NCBI GenBank assembly: GCA_963722715.1
Contig: CAVROA010000020.1
Span: forward strand, 124,001-188,000
DNA: 64,000 nucleotides
Reading direction: 5' to 3'
Source: DASQGA01 sp963722715
GTDB lineage: Bacteria; Actinomycetota; Thermoleophilia; Gaiellales; Gaiellaceae
Below the pieces are notes generated by a model, which saw only the letters and a program-made list of their open reading frames with translations, did no database searches and was not told where the DNA came from. A program made the position numbers and the translations under genes. How positions within the stretch are numbered: the first letter of the stretch is position 1; every line of letters begins with the position of its first letter. This document shows, one piece after another, positions 1 through 7,888 of the stretch.

Positions 1-195
1 GCCCCTGTCCAGGAGACCGTCAAGCTCGAGGCGCCGCCTGAGCCGGCGCGCGTGCCCGAGCCCTGGCCGCCACCCGATGAGGGCGACATCCCGGAGCCGC
101 CACGGCCCTCTCCGGGCGAGCCGGTGCCCCGTCCGGAGGAGCCCGTTCCACCCGCCGAGCCCTCGGAGCCCGGGGTCACGCAACACCGGAACTAA
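1..195 (+). CDS. C-terminal end of a proline/glutamate-rich protein (5' truncated)
   Basis: The first frame is open from base 1 to the TAA at 193-195 and gives a 64-residue tail. It consists almost entirely of Pro, Glu, Arg and small residues (PPPDEG, PEPPRPSPGEP and PRPEEPVPP stretches) and ends in VTQHRN. No catalytic or structural motif is visible, so the tail looks like a disordered acidic linker or C-terminal extension. The start and any folded domain lie outside the window. It precedes a murein hydrolase on the same strand with about 125 bases between them. That gap holds a small hairpin (arms GTGGCG and CGCCAC at 218-223 and 230-235), which could end this transcript. I do not assign a family. 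Confidence 0.6.
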   Translation, partial: APVQETVKLEAPPEPARVPEPWPPPDEGDIPEPPRPSPGEPVPRPEEPVPPAEPSEPGVTQHRN

Positions 196-319
196 GCGCT
201 CGCAGGGGCCGGGAATGGTGGCGATCGTCCGCCACTCCTGATAAAAACCTCCTCTTACCTCCCTGAAACAGCGTGCCGGGACCGCAGGGACGACCTTTCG
301 CCCGGCGAAAATCACACCG

Positions 320-1531
320 GTGTCACGCCCCCGCCGACCCATTACGCTCGTCATCGCCTGCCTCGGGCTCGCCGTGGCGATTCCGGCCGGGGCGCTCGGC
401 TCACTGTCGGACCGGAAGGACCAGGTCGACGCTCAGATAGCCGCCCTGCAGGCGGAGATCTCCGGTGCCAAGGAAAAAGAGGGCGTGCTCTCGAGTGAGA
501 TTGAGACGGCCAGCTCGGAGATCGGCTCGCTCGAGGGCAAGATCGGGAGTCTCTCGGCACTCGTGGCCGAGCTCGAGGCCGACCTCGCCGAGCACCGCTC
601 GCGTCTAGCCCGCCTCCAGGCGAAGTACGAGGAGCAGACGCGCCGGCTCGAATTCCTGGTCGCGCAGCACGAGCTCGCAGAGACGAGACTGGAGGAGAGG
701 CTCGTCGAGCTTTACCAGACCGGGCAAACGACCGAGCTCGAGATCCTGCTGCAGGTGGCGAGCCTGAACGACCTGATCGAGCAGATCGACTACTTCCGTC
801 AGATCGGAAACGAGGACCGGCGCATCGTCGACGAGATCAAGGGCGTCCGGGACGCAGTTCGTGTCGCCCGGCGGGAGACCGCGGCGACCAAAAAGGAAGT
901 CGAGCAGGTCACCGCTGTACTGGCGGAGAAGACCGCCGAGCAGCGAGCCGCACGCGACCAGCTGGTCGCGCAGCAGAGCGCGCTGGTTGCAGCCCGGGAC
1001 GAGCGGCAGTCGCTGCTGGTAAGCGTTCGGGATGAGCGCCACGAGCACGAGGAGGATCTTGGCGCGATGCGGGCGGCTAGCGCTTCCCTTGCCGATCAGA
1101 TCCGTGCTTCGCAAGCGAGCTCGAGCGGGTCGAGCGGGTCGAGCGGGAGCTCCGGCTCGGGCGTCTCCTCGAGCGGGCTCATCTGGCCGGTCTCCGGCCC
1201 CGTGGTCAGCGGCTTCGGGCCTCGCTGGGGCGGCATGCACGAAGGCATCGACATCTCGGTGCCCAACGGCACCGCGGTTCACGCGGCCGCCGGTGGCACG
1301 ATCATCTACGCAGGCGGCATGGGCGGTTACGGGAACATCATCGTGATCGACCACGGCAACGGTCTCGCAACTGCGTACGCGCACCTGTCGGCGATCTGGG
1401 TCGGAGGCGGCTCGGTCTCGCAAGGCCAGGCGATCGCCGCATCCGGCTGCACCGGCCACTGCCTGGGCCCGCACCTGCACTTCGAAGTGAGGGTGAACGG
1501 GAGCCCCGTGGATCCGCTCGGTTACCTGTAA
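320..1531 (+). CDS. Secreted coiled-coil murein hydrolase activator / M23 endopeptidase (EnvC-like)
   Basis: The product has 403 residues. A basic start and hydrophobic segment (about residues 6-26, ending in PAGALG) form a signal peptide. Residues 30-265 are a long coiled coil rich in Glu, Gln, Ala and Leu. A low-complexity Ser/Gly linker (about 270-290) leads to a C-terminal LytM/M23 peptidase domain. The zinc ligands are visible: His307 and Asp311 in MHEGID, and His385 and His387 in PHLHFE. The M23 domain therefore looks catalytically complete, unlike degenerate EnvC and NlpD activators. The architecture matches EnvC/PcsB-type proteins, which open peptidoglycan during division and are often controlled by FtsEX. 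No ftsEX is seen here, but the gene upstream is cut off. The GTG start has no clear ribosome binding site and sits inside a 10-base palindrome (314-323). Confidence 0.88.
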   Translation: MSRPRRPITLVIACLGLAVAIPAGALGSLSDRKDQVDAQIAALQAEISGAKEKEGVLSSEIETASSEIGSLEGKIGSLSALVAELEADLAEHRSRLARLQAKYEEQTRRLEFLVAQHELAETRLEERLVELYQTGQTTELEILLQVASLNDLIEQIDYFRQIGNEDRRIVDEIKGVRDAVRVARRETAATKKEVEQVTAVLAEKTAEQRAARDQLVAQQSALVAARDERQSLLVSVRDERHEHEEDLGAMRAASASLADQIRASQASSSGSSGSSGSSGSGVSSSGLIWPVSGPVVSGFGPRWGGMHEGIDISVPNGTAVHAAAGGTIIYAGGMGGYGNIIVIDHGNGLATAYAHLSAIWVGGGSVSQGQAIAASGCTGHCLGPHLHFEVRVNGSPVDPLGYL

Positions 1532-1706
1532 GCGGCCGCCCTGTGAACGCGCCAGCCGCCTTCGCGGCTGAACGCTTCTAACGCCGCTAGGCCTCGCGGG
1601 CCTGGCCGCATGAACACCAGGGTCTAGCTCGAGCGCGCCCCGCCGACCCGAATTGCTAACCAAGTGGCCAGTAGATGGTCGGGTCAGATCGCGTTAGCGT
1701 CTGAGT

Positions 1707-1825
1707 GCCGCCAACTAGCGGGTTGTCGGATGGAGCCGGCCAGGCCTGGCCAGGCTCTTGCGCTACGTCTTTTGCCTTCCCCGACGTAGCGCAGTTGGAT
1801 GCGGTGCAGCCCGCTAGCCGGCGGC
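1707..1825. repeat. Nested inverted-repeat element in a 352-base gene-free region
   Basis: The space between the M23 gene and hpt (1532-1883) has no credible ORF. Inside it an outer pair of 16-base arms (1707-1722 and 1810-1825) matches at 14 positions. Between the arms lie a perfect 14-base palindrome (1738-1751) and a perfect 11-base hairpin (arms 1759-1769 and 1783-1793, loop of 13). The whole could fold as a branched RNA or cruciform. It lies between genes that converge, so a bidirectional terminator is one reading. The length and nesting also suit a structured RNA or a small mobile repeat. Function unknown. Confidence 0.5.
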
Positions 1826-1883
1826 CCAGTCGGGATTCATGAAGCCCCTGCTGAGAGCGCAATCGGGAAGAGCGGGGCACCGT

Positions 1884-2399
1884 TCACTTGGCGGCTACGT
1901 TCAGCGAGTGGATATCGGGAAGCCCGCGGTGCAAGCCGTCGAGGTCGAAGCCGTAGCCCACGAAGAACTCGTCGGGGACGGTGAAGCCGACATAGCGGAG
2001 CGGCAGGTCCTCGACGAGGCGGCGATACGGGCGGTCGAGGAGCGAGCAGACGGCGAGACTCGCCGGATCGCGGAGCCGGAGAGCCGTCAGGAGGTAGTTG
2101 AGCGTGAGGCCGGTGTCGACGACCAGGTCGACGATCACCACGTCCCGGCCGGCGATGGGCGCATCGAGGTCCTTCATGATCCGGACGCCTGCATGGCCCC
2201 CGAGCGCCCGCCCGTAGCCCGCGAGGCTCACGAGGTCGAGGTGATGCAAGATCGGCACGGCGCGGGAGAGGTCCGCGAGAAAGACGTAAGACGCCCGGAG
2301 CACCCCGACCAGGAGCGGCTCCTTCCCCGCGTAGTCCTCGCAGATGCGGGCTCCGAGCTCGGCGACGCGGGCCTGGATGTCCGCGCTCGAGAGGTGCAC
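1884..2399 (-). CDS. hpt: Hypoxanthine (guanine) phosphoribosyltransferase
   Basis: The product has 171 residues. It transfers ribose-5-phosphate from PRPP to hypoxanthine or guanine in purine salvage, in the cytoplasm. The PRPP loop is visible as VVIVDLVVDTGLTL; the usual ED pair before it is replaced by DL, a mild deviation. The C-terminal segment VGYGFDLDGLHRGLPDI is typical of bacterial Hpt. The GTG at 2399 is the only start codon I find in this frame near the expected position. The frame stays open upstream and reads DPRVGEV, which resembles the usual Hpt N-terminus, so a few residues may be missing. It lies 49 bases downstream of the small nuclease-like gene on the same strand and is probably cotranscribed with it. 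In many bacteria hpt sits with tilS and ftsH; that context is absent here. Confidence 0.88.
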   Translation of the reverse strand: MHLSSADIQARVAELGARICEDYAGKEPLLVGVLRASYVFLADLSRAVPILHHLDLVSLAGYGRALGGHAGVRIMKDLDAPIAGRDVVIVDLVVDTGLTLNYLLTALRLRDPASLAVCSLLDRPYRRLVEDLPLRYVGFTVPDEFFVGYGFDLDGLHRGLPDIHSLNVAAK

Positions 2400-2448
2400 T
2401 TCGCCGACGCGGGGGTCGGGCCCGGCCAGCCGCAGGTGTCGGGAGGCT

Positions 2449-2805
2449 CTACGAGGCGAGGCTGAGACCGTACTTCTCCACGAGACGCTCGATGTCGCGC
2501 CGGTAGAAGAGCTTCACCTTCACGTCGGGATACCGCTCTTTGAGCTTCCTGATCTTGCGGTTCTTCCGCGTCACGAGCGACTGCTTCATCGTCGTGATCT
2601 CTACGTAGAGGTCCTGGTCCGGGAGGTAGAAGTCCGGCCTGGCCGCCTCGATGACGCGGCCCTCCTCGTCCGTCTCGAGGACGAACGTACGCGGCTCGTA
2701 CTCCCACCGGATTCCGTAGAAATCGAGGAGCTTCGCGACCTCGAGTTCCGCCTTGTTGACGAAACGGGGAGGCTGACGCCCACAATATGCCTGGAAAACA
2801 GGCAT
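2449..2805 (-). CDS. Small PD-(D/E)XK nuclease-like protein upstream of hpt
   Basis: The product has 118 residues from the ATG at 2805; a GTG at 2817 is an alternative. The frame stays open further upstream but would then overlap the divergent phosphoesterase, so I prefer the short form. The pattern suggests a restriction-endonuclease-like core: a helix with a conserved Glu (NKAELEVAKLL), then strands carrying ARPDFYLP and LYVEITTMK. This follows the E...PD...ExxxK layout of TnsA-like or DUF559-like nucleases. The basic C-terminus (TRKNRKIRKLKERYPD) could bind nucleic acid. It is paired with hpt on the same strand. The function is unknown, and the nuclease fold is my inference from the spacing of D, E and K. 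Confidence 0.68.
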   Translation of the reverse strand: MPVFQAYCGRQPPRFVNKAELEVAKLLDFYGIRWEYEPRTFVLETDEEGRVIEAARPDFYLPDQDLYVEITTMKQSLVTRKNRKIRKLKERYPDVKVKLFYRRDIERLVEKYGLSLAS

Positions 2806-2890
2806 TTCTTCCGGCACGAACCGAACGGTAGCAGTCTGCACGGACGGCCCATCACTAAACTCCGGTGCTCGGCGGACGACCAGGAGAGCC

Positions 2891-3673
2891 GTGTTTCGGA
2901 TCGCACACATCTCCGACCTGCACTGCGGGTCGCAGCATTTCGTCCCGAACCTCATGGAGCGGGCGATCATGGAAATCAACGAGCTCGTGCCGGATATCGT
3001 CGTCTGCTCCGGCGACCTGACTGCGTTCGGCTATCGCCAGGAGTACGCCGAAGCCAAGCAATACCTGGAGCGGCTCGCCTGCGAGACGCTCGTGGTCGTG
3101 CCGGGCAACCACGATTCTCGGAACGTGGGCTACCTCCACTTCGAGGAGCAGTTCGGGGACCGCGACACGGTCGTCCACCAGAACGGCGTTTCGGTGGTCG
3201 CGATCGACTCCTCCGAGCCGGACCTCGACCACGGGCACATCGGCCGGAGCCGCTACCGCTGGATCTCAGAGCAGTTCACCCACCCGGCGGACTTCCGGAT
3301 CTTCGTCCTCCATCACCATCTGCTGCCCGTTCCCGGCACCGGGCGCGAGCGGAATGTCGTCTATGACGCCGGCGACGCGCTCGAGGCACTCCAGCGCTCC
3401 AAGGTCAATCTCGTCCTCTCCGGGCACAAGCACGTCCCGTACGCCTGGCGCCTGGAAGACCTCTTCATCGTCAACACCGGAACCGTCTCGACGCTCCGCC
3501 TCAGGGGCCGGACGCGACCCTGCTACAACGTGGTCGAGATCGAGGGCCGCCATGTCGACGTGTCGCGCCGCTACCCGTTTCACGGCTCGGAGCGGATCAT
3601 CCAGTTCTCTGCCGACACGCTCGAGTTCGAGAAGTACACGACCCGGATCGAGGACGAGGTCACGAGCCGATGA
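2891..3673 (+). CDS. Metallophosphoesterase (calcineurin-like, CpdA-type)
   Basis: The product has 260 residues and begins at a GTG preceded by a good ribosome binding site (AGGAGA at 2882-2887). The five metal-binding blocks of the family are all present and in order: ISDLH near the N-terminus, SGDLT, PGNHD, LHHH and SGHKH. It should be a two-metal phosphohydrolase of the class III cyclic nucleotide phosphodiesterase / Icc group; the substrate cannot be read from sequence. Its stop overlaps the start of the next gene by four bases (ATGA), so it leads an operon with the cyclic 2,3-diphosphoglycerate synthetase homologue, 2-phosphoglycerate kinase and GlpX. From that context, one possible role is cleavage of a phosphoglycerate-derived metabolite. 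Confidence 0.88.
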   Translation: MFRIAHISDLHCGSQHFVPNLMERAIMEINELVPDIVVCSGDLTAFGYRQEYAEAKQYLERLACETLVVVPGNHDSRNVGYLHFEEQFGDRDTVVHQNGVSVVAIDSSEPDLDHGHIGRSRYRWISEQFTHPADFRIFVLHHHLLPVPGTGRERNVVYDAGDALEALQRSKVNLVLSGHKHVPYAWRLEDLFIVNTGTVSTLRLRGRTRPCYNVVEIEGRHVDVSRRYPFHGSERIIQFSADTLEFEKYTTRIEDEVTSR

Positions 3674-4959
3674 GCGCGAAGCTTTCGACGGCGCTCGCGT
3701 TGATCGACGGCGAGCACTATCCGGCGGTCGTCCGGGACGCTCTCACCGAGGTTCCCTACACGGTCCTCGGTGCCGTTCTCCTGGGAGGCACGGAGAAGGT
3801 CCGCGGCGGCGAAGAGTACGGCGTGCCCCTCCACTCGGATCTCGAGGATGGGCTCGAGCGGACCGGCGCCGAAGTCGTGGTCGACCTCTCGGACGAGCCG
3901 GTCCTCGATGCCCGCGGGCGGCTGCGGCTGGCCAGCCGAGCACTGGCGGCGGGCCGTCCCTACGTGGGTGCCGACTTCCGCTTCGAGCCGGTGGCCTTCG
4001 CTCCGTTCGACATCCCTTCTTTGGCTGTGGTCGGGAGCGGCAAGCGCGTGGGGAAGACCGCGGTCGCCGGGCATCTCGCGCGACTGCTCGCCGAGGACCG
4101 GGAGGTGGTCGTGGTGGCGATGGGACGCGGGGGGCCGCGCGATCCCGTCGTCGTCGACTCGCCGCCCAGCCTCGAAGACCTGCTGGAGCTTTCGCGCGGC
4201 GGCTCCCACGCGGCCTCGGATTACCTGGAGGACGCAGCCCTCGCGAACGTCGTCACGATCGGGTGCCGCCGCTGCGGCGGCGGCCTCGCGGGGCAGCCCT
4301 TCGTCTCGAACGTCGAGGCGGGAGCCCGGGCGGCGGCGGAGCGCCGGCCCGACCTGGTCATCTTCGAAGGCAGCGGGACGTCGGTGCCGCCGGTCGCCGT
4401 CGACGCCCGCGTCCTCGTCGCCGGAGCCGCGCAGGATCCGGAGCTCGTCGCGGGTTTTCTCGGTGCCTATCGCATCCTGATCTCCGACCTCGTCCTCGTA
4501 ACGGGCTGCGAGGAGCCGCTGGCCGATAAGGAGCACGTCGAATCGCTTCGCGCCGCGATCCACGACGTCGACCCCGAACTCGACGTCGTCGAAACAGTTC
4601 TTCGTCCGCGGCCGGTCGAGCCGCTCGCCGGCAGGCGAGTGGCCTTCTTCTCGACCGCGCCGGCGGCGATTCACGACCGTCTTCGATCACACCTCGAAGA
4701 AGCGGAGAGCGCGGAGGTCGTGATGATCTCGGGAAATCTGAGCAGCCGGGACGCGCTTCGCAGTGACCTGGCTTCGGAAGAGGCACGGGCAGCCGAGGTC
4801 TTCCTCGTCGAGCTGAAGGCGGCGGCCATCGACGTCGTCGCCGAGGCTGCGGCGGAGCGAGGGGTCCAGGTCATTCTCGCCGACAACGAAGTCATGCCCC
4901 TCGATGGCGACCTCGACGCGAGGCTCCGGGCCCTGGCCCCGGCCAGGGCGGCAGCGTGA
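3670..4959 (+). CDS. Cyclic 2,3-diphosphoglycerate synthetase homologue
   Basis: The product has 429 residues. The characterised family member, from the methanogen Methanothermus fervidus, uses ATP to close 2,3-diphosphoglycerate into a cyclic anhydride that serves as a compatible solute and phosphate store. Residues 122-130 carry the nucleotide-binding loop (GSGKRVGKT), followed by a P-loop NTPase-like central domain with VVVVAMGRGGP and LVIFEGSGTSVPP. A short Cys/Gly patch (GCRRCGGG, near residue 200) precedes it. About 120 residues come before the loop and about 130 follow the FEGSG block. It overlaps the phosphoesterase by four bases. The kinase that would make its substrate follows after four bases, which is strong support for the pathway. 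The family call rests on motif recognition and gene order; the reaction in this organism is inferred. Confidence 0.82.
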   Translation: MSAKLSTALALIDGEHYPAVVRDALTEVPYTVLGAVLLGGTEKVRGGEEYGVPLHSDLEDGLERTGAEVVVDLSDEPVLDARGRLRLASRALAAGRPYVGADFRFEPVAFAPFDIPSLAVVGSGKRVGKTAVAGHLARLLAEDREVVVVAMGRGGPRDPVVVDSPPSLEDLLELSRGGSHAASDYLEDAALANVVTIGCRRCGGGLAGQPFVSNVEAGARAAAERRPDLVIFEGSGTSVPPVAVDARVLVAGAAQDPELVAGFLGAYRILISDLVLVTGCEEPLADKEHVESLRAAIHDVDPELDVVETVLRPRPVEPLAGRRVAFFSTAPAAIHDRLRSHLEEAESAEVVMISGNLSSRDALRSDLASEEARAAEVFLVELKAAAIDVVAEAAAERGVQVILADNEVMPLDGDLDARLRALAPARAAA

Positions 4960-4963
4960 GCCT

Positions 4964-5887
4964 GTGAGCGACAGGCGACCACCTGAGTCGCTCGGTGAGG
5001 AGGAAGGTCGGCGGCTTCCGTACTCGAAGGGCCTGATGGCAAAGACGCTGGCCGGGACCGGGCTCCGGCCCGTGCGCGCCTACGAGCTCGCCCGGCTGAT
5101 CGAGCAGGAGCTCGTGCGCGAGCACGAGGAGGAGACCTTCACCGAGGAGCATCTGTACGAGCTGGTCGCCCAGGTGCTCGCCGAGCACGAAGGGGAGGAT
5201 GCCGTGCGCGGGCTCAGGCGCTACCGCACCCTGCAGGGGCTGGAGCTTCCTCTGATCCTCCTGATCGGGGGCGCTACCGGGACCGGCAAGTCGACCGTCA
5301 CGACGGAAGTCGCCCACCGCCTCGGTATCACGCGGGTCGCCTCCACGGACTTCGTGCGGCAGACGATGCGGGCCTTCTTCTCGGTCGACTTCATGCCCTC
5401 GATCCATTACTCGAGCTTCGAAGCGGCCGCCGCGGTCGCGACCCCGGCCGAGGCGAAGGATCCGACGCTCGTCGGCTTCAACGACCAGACGAGGAACGTG
5501 CTTGTGGGCGTCCGCGCCGTCATCGACCGCGCGCTGACCGAGCGCTACTCCATGGCGCTCGAGGGCGTGCACGTCGTGCCGGGGCTCGTTCCCGCGGCTG
5601 TTCAGGGCGCGGTGGTCGTTCAGGCGCTCCTCGCGATCGAGGACGAGGACGAGCACGCCCGCCACTTCTGGGTCCGCGACACCGGCTCGGAGGGCCTGCG
5701 GCCGGTCGCGAAGTACCTCGACTCGCTGGCCGACATCCGGCGCATCCAGGCATACCTGATCGAGCGGGCCGAGAAGGCGGGCGTCCCCGTGATCGAGAAC
5801 TCCCGCGTCGAGCGGACTGCGGAAGCGGTGATCCGGCTCGTGCTCGAGCAGGTGGAGCAGGCCGTCGGATCAACCATCCAGGCGTGA
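4964..5887 (+). CDS. 2-phosphoglycerate kinase (ATP-cone plus P-loop kinase)
   Basis: The product has 307 residues from the GTG at 4964, chosen because it lies just after the upstream stop; an earlier start would run into the previous gene. Residues 16-75 form an ATP-cone-like domain (LPYSKGLMAKTL, VRAYELARLI, LYELVAQVL). Residues 102-110 are the Walker A loop GGATGTGKS, followed by a substrate-binding segment (RVASTDFVRQTMR). This matches archaeal 2-phosphoglycerate kinase, which phosphorylates 2-phosphoglycerate to 2,3-diphosphoglycerate, the precursor of the cyclic compound. It is sandwiched between the cyclic synthetase homologue and glpX, with a GTGA overlap into glpX. This tight coupling suggests matched expression. 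ATP-cone domains often sense the adenylate pool. Confidence 0.86.
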   Translation: MSDRRPPESLGEEEGRRLPYSKGLMAKTLAGTGLRPVRAYELARLIEQELVREHEEETFTEEHLYELVAQVLAEHEGEDAVRGLRRYRTLQGLELPLILLIGGATGTGKSTVTTEVAHRLGITRVASTDFVRQTMRAFFSVDFMPSIHYSSFEAAAAVATPAEAKDPTLVGFNDQTRNVLVGVRAVIDRALTERYSMALEGVHVVPGLVPAAVQGAVVVQALLAIEDEDEHARHFWVRDTGSEGLRPVAKYLDSLADIRRIQAYLIERAEKAGVPVIENSRVERTAEAVIRLVLEQVEQAVGSTIQA

Positions 5888-6864
5888 GCGTCGACGACGC
5901 CCATGCGAACTGCCCCTGCGAGCTCTTCGCCGCGGTGACCGAGAGGGCGGCGCTCGCGAGCGGCCGCTGGCTGGGACGTGGGGACGTGAAGGCGGCGGAG
6001 GATTCGGCATCCGCGGCGATGCGCGACGCGCTCGACGAGCTGTCCATCGAAGGCCACATAGTCGTTGGCGCGGAGGAGTCGGAGAGCCCGCTCGCGATGG
6101 GGACGAAGGTCGGTCGCGGGGGGCGCGTCTACGACCTCGCCGCCGACCCGCTCGAAGGGCGGAGTGTGGTGGCGCGCGGTGAGGCCGGCGCGATGGCCAT
6201 GATCGCGGTGGGAGACGCGGGGACGTTCCCCAGCCTGCCGGACATGTACATGCGAAAGATGGCAGTGGGCCCGGTCGCACGGGGGCGAATCGACCTCGCG
6301 AGCCCGGTCGGGGACAATGTCCGCGCGATCGCGGAGGCTTTCGGCCGGAATACGAACGACATCACGTCGATCGTCCTCGACCGCCCGCGGCACCACGATC
6401 TGATCGAGGAGATCCGCGCCGTCGGCGGGCGCATCAAGCTGATCCAGGACGGTGACGTCACGTCGTCCATCACCGCGGCGATCCGGGGAACGAACGACCA
6501 TCTCGCGATCGGCATCGGTGGCGCCCGTCAGGCGCTGATCTCAGCTGCCGCGCTCCGGTGTCTGGGTGGTGAGCTCCAGGCGCAGCTCTGGCCGACCACA
6601 CGCGGGGAGATCAGCCAGGCCGCCGAGCACGGGATCGACGACATCGAGCGGACGTTCACGACGGAGGAGCTTGCACCCGGCGAGGTGATCGTCGCCGCGA
6701 CCGGCGTCTCGAACAGCGACCTGCTCCGCGGTGTCCGGTACCTCGCGGACAGCGCCCGGACGCACTCCGTGGTCATGTGCACCCGCCACAACTGGGTGCG
6801 CTTCATCGACGGAATCCATTTCTTCGCCCGCGAGCGGCGCGAAGAAGTGCGCCTGCTCAGCTAA
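5884..6864 (+). CDS. glpX: Class II fructose-1,6-bisphosphatase (GlpX)
   Basis: The product has 326 residues. The enzyme hydrolyses fructose-1,6-bisphosphate (sometimes sedoheptulose-1,7-bisphosphate) in gluconeogenesis, and depends on Mg or Mn. The family is recognised by VVGAEESESP, GGRVYDLAADPLEG, LPDMYMRKMAVGP and LQAQLWP. Actinobacteria commonly rely on this class as their sole FBPase. The metal/substrate loop here reads DPLEGR, where the family usually has DPxxGT, so the loop Thr is replaced by Arg; this could alter substrate or metal handling. It is the last gene of the phosphoglycerate operon (GTGA overlap with the kinase), which links three-carbon phosphoester metabolism to gluconeogenesis. 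The GTG start is fixed by that overlap. Confidence 0.9.
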   Translation: MSVDDAHANCPCELFAAVTERAALASGRWLGRGDVKAAEDSASAAMRDALDELSIEGHIVVGAEESESPLAMGTKVGRGGRVYDLAADPLEGRSVVARGEAGAMAMIAVGDAGTFPSLPDMYMRKMAVGPVARGRIDLASPVGDNVRAIAEAFGRNTNDITSIVLDRPRHHDLIEEIRAVGGRIKLIQDGDVTSSITAAIRGTNDHLAIGIGGARQALISAAALRCLGGELQAQLWPTTRGEISQAAEHGIDDIERTFTTEELAPGEVIVAATGVSNSDLLRGVRYLADSARTHSVVMCTRHNWVRFIDGIHFFARERREEVRLLS

Positions 6865-6868
6865 CCGG

Positions 6869-7586
6869 CTAGCTCGCCAGCTCGCGGCGGAGGACGGCGT
6901 CCACCGCGCGCAGCGCAACACGGGTCTCTGCGAGCGTGGGCTCACGGGTCGTCAGACGTTGGAGGCAGAGCCCGGGAAGGAGGAAGAGGCGGGCGAGACG
7001 GCGCGGAAGCGCCTGCAACACGAGCCAGAGCTCCATCGAGAAGGCCAGCGCGACGAGGGTCACGACGACCGGTGTGTAGAAGGCTGCGGTCAGGGGCCAG
7101 AGCCGCTCGGCGAAGAACGTGACCGGCAAGACCAGGGCGGCGAAGTTCGTTCCGCAGCGAGCCGAAAAGCGGGAGGGCTTCACCGCTCCAGTCCAGGTGG
7201 AACAAAGCCGCCGCTCCTCGGCCGCGGCGATGGCGCGATGTTCGGCCCCGTGGAGTGAGAGCGTGCGCCCGCGGAAGAGCCAGACGAGGAGGATCGCGGT
7301 CAGCGCAAGGCCGATTCCCAGCCCGACGGCTTCCGGCAGGAAGACGAATCCGAAAGGAAGGACGAGAGCTCCGCCGAGGATCGCGCGGTCACGGTCGCGC
7401 GCAACTCCGGTCCTCCGAAAGAGAGGTGAGAGGGAGGCGCCGAGCCGCGCCAGCCCGCGGACGAGCGGGATCCGACGCCAGCGGCGTGTCCGAGCTCGGC
7501 ATCCGGCCTTCGCTCAGGGTGCCGTCGCACCGGGCGAAAGCCCAGTAGCGCTCGCTCACGATCACGACGCCGTTCGGCCGGGCCAT
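6869..7586 (-). CDS. DUF1385 membrane protein, split by a +1 frameshift
   Basis: Two frames on the minus strand together make one DUF1385 protein. The N-terminal part starts at the ATG at 7586 (or at 7652) and reads MARPNGVVIV, ERYWAFA, EGRMPSSDTPL. The rest lies in the next frame: RRIPLVRGLARLG, a hydrophobic segment (LVLPFGFVFLPEAV), TLSLHGAEHRAIAAAE, CGTNFAALVLPVTFF and the C-terminal PGLCLQRLTTREP. LHGAEHRAI and the QRLTTREP end are hallmarks of the family. Removing one base of the CC pair at 7478-7479 joins DTPL to RRIPLVRG smoothly. The family is a widespread multi-spanning membrane protein of unknown role, possibly metal-dependent. The break may be a consensus error or a real lesion. 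It converges with glpX with only four bases between them. Confidence 0.75.
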
Positions 7587-7721
7587 TCCCCCCAGACGGG
7601 GAAGCGAAGGGACTGCGTCAGCCGCAGCGAGGAACGGCGCGGAGGGCTCCACGCCCCCACAGTGCCGAAAGGCCGCCCGGCCCGTAAGGGCCGAACGGCC
7701 TGTTTCGGAGCTTCGTCGGTC

Positions 7722-7799
7722 CTAGTAGCGCCCGCGGCCGAGAAAGCCGAGAACCACAAGGACGAGAACGACGATCAGGACGATCCAGAGAATGCTCAT
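7722..7799 (-). CDS. 25-residue hydrophobic membrane peptide
   Basis: An ATG at 7799 preceded by a strong ribosome binding site (GAGGAGG on the minus strand) opens a 25-codon frame. It encodes one transmembrane helix made almost only of Ile, Leu, Val and Trp, followed by GFLGRGRY and a TAG. The positive C-terminal end suggests the helix keeps that end in the cytoplasm. It resembles the tiny hydrophobic proteins often annotated near stress genes, but it is too short to assign. It lies between the DUF1385 gene and the divergent MIP18 gene. The strong ribosome binding site and the uninterrupted helix are the case for it being real. Confidence 0.62.
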   Translation of the reverse strand: MSILWIVLIVVLVLVVLGFLGRGRY

Positions 7800-7888
7800 G
7801 TGCCTCCTCTCGCTTGGCTGAGAGCGTTCTTCCCACTTGCGGGCGGCGCTAACCAGGGCGCGAAAAGCCGGGTCGCTAGACTGCCTGC

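Noticed and set aside
1780..1850. tRNA-like sequence (TAGCGCAGTTGG resembles a D-arm)
   Set aside because: There is no T-arm, no acceptor stem and no anticodon arm in the right place. The likeness comes from one arm of the 11-base hairpin.
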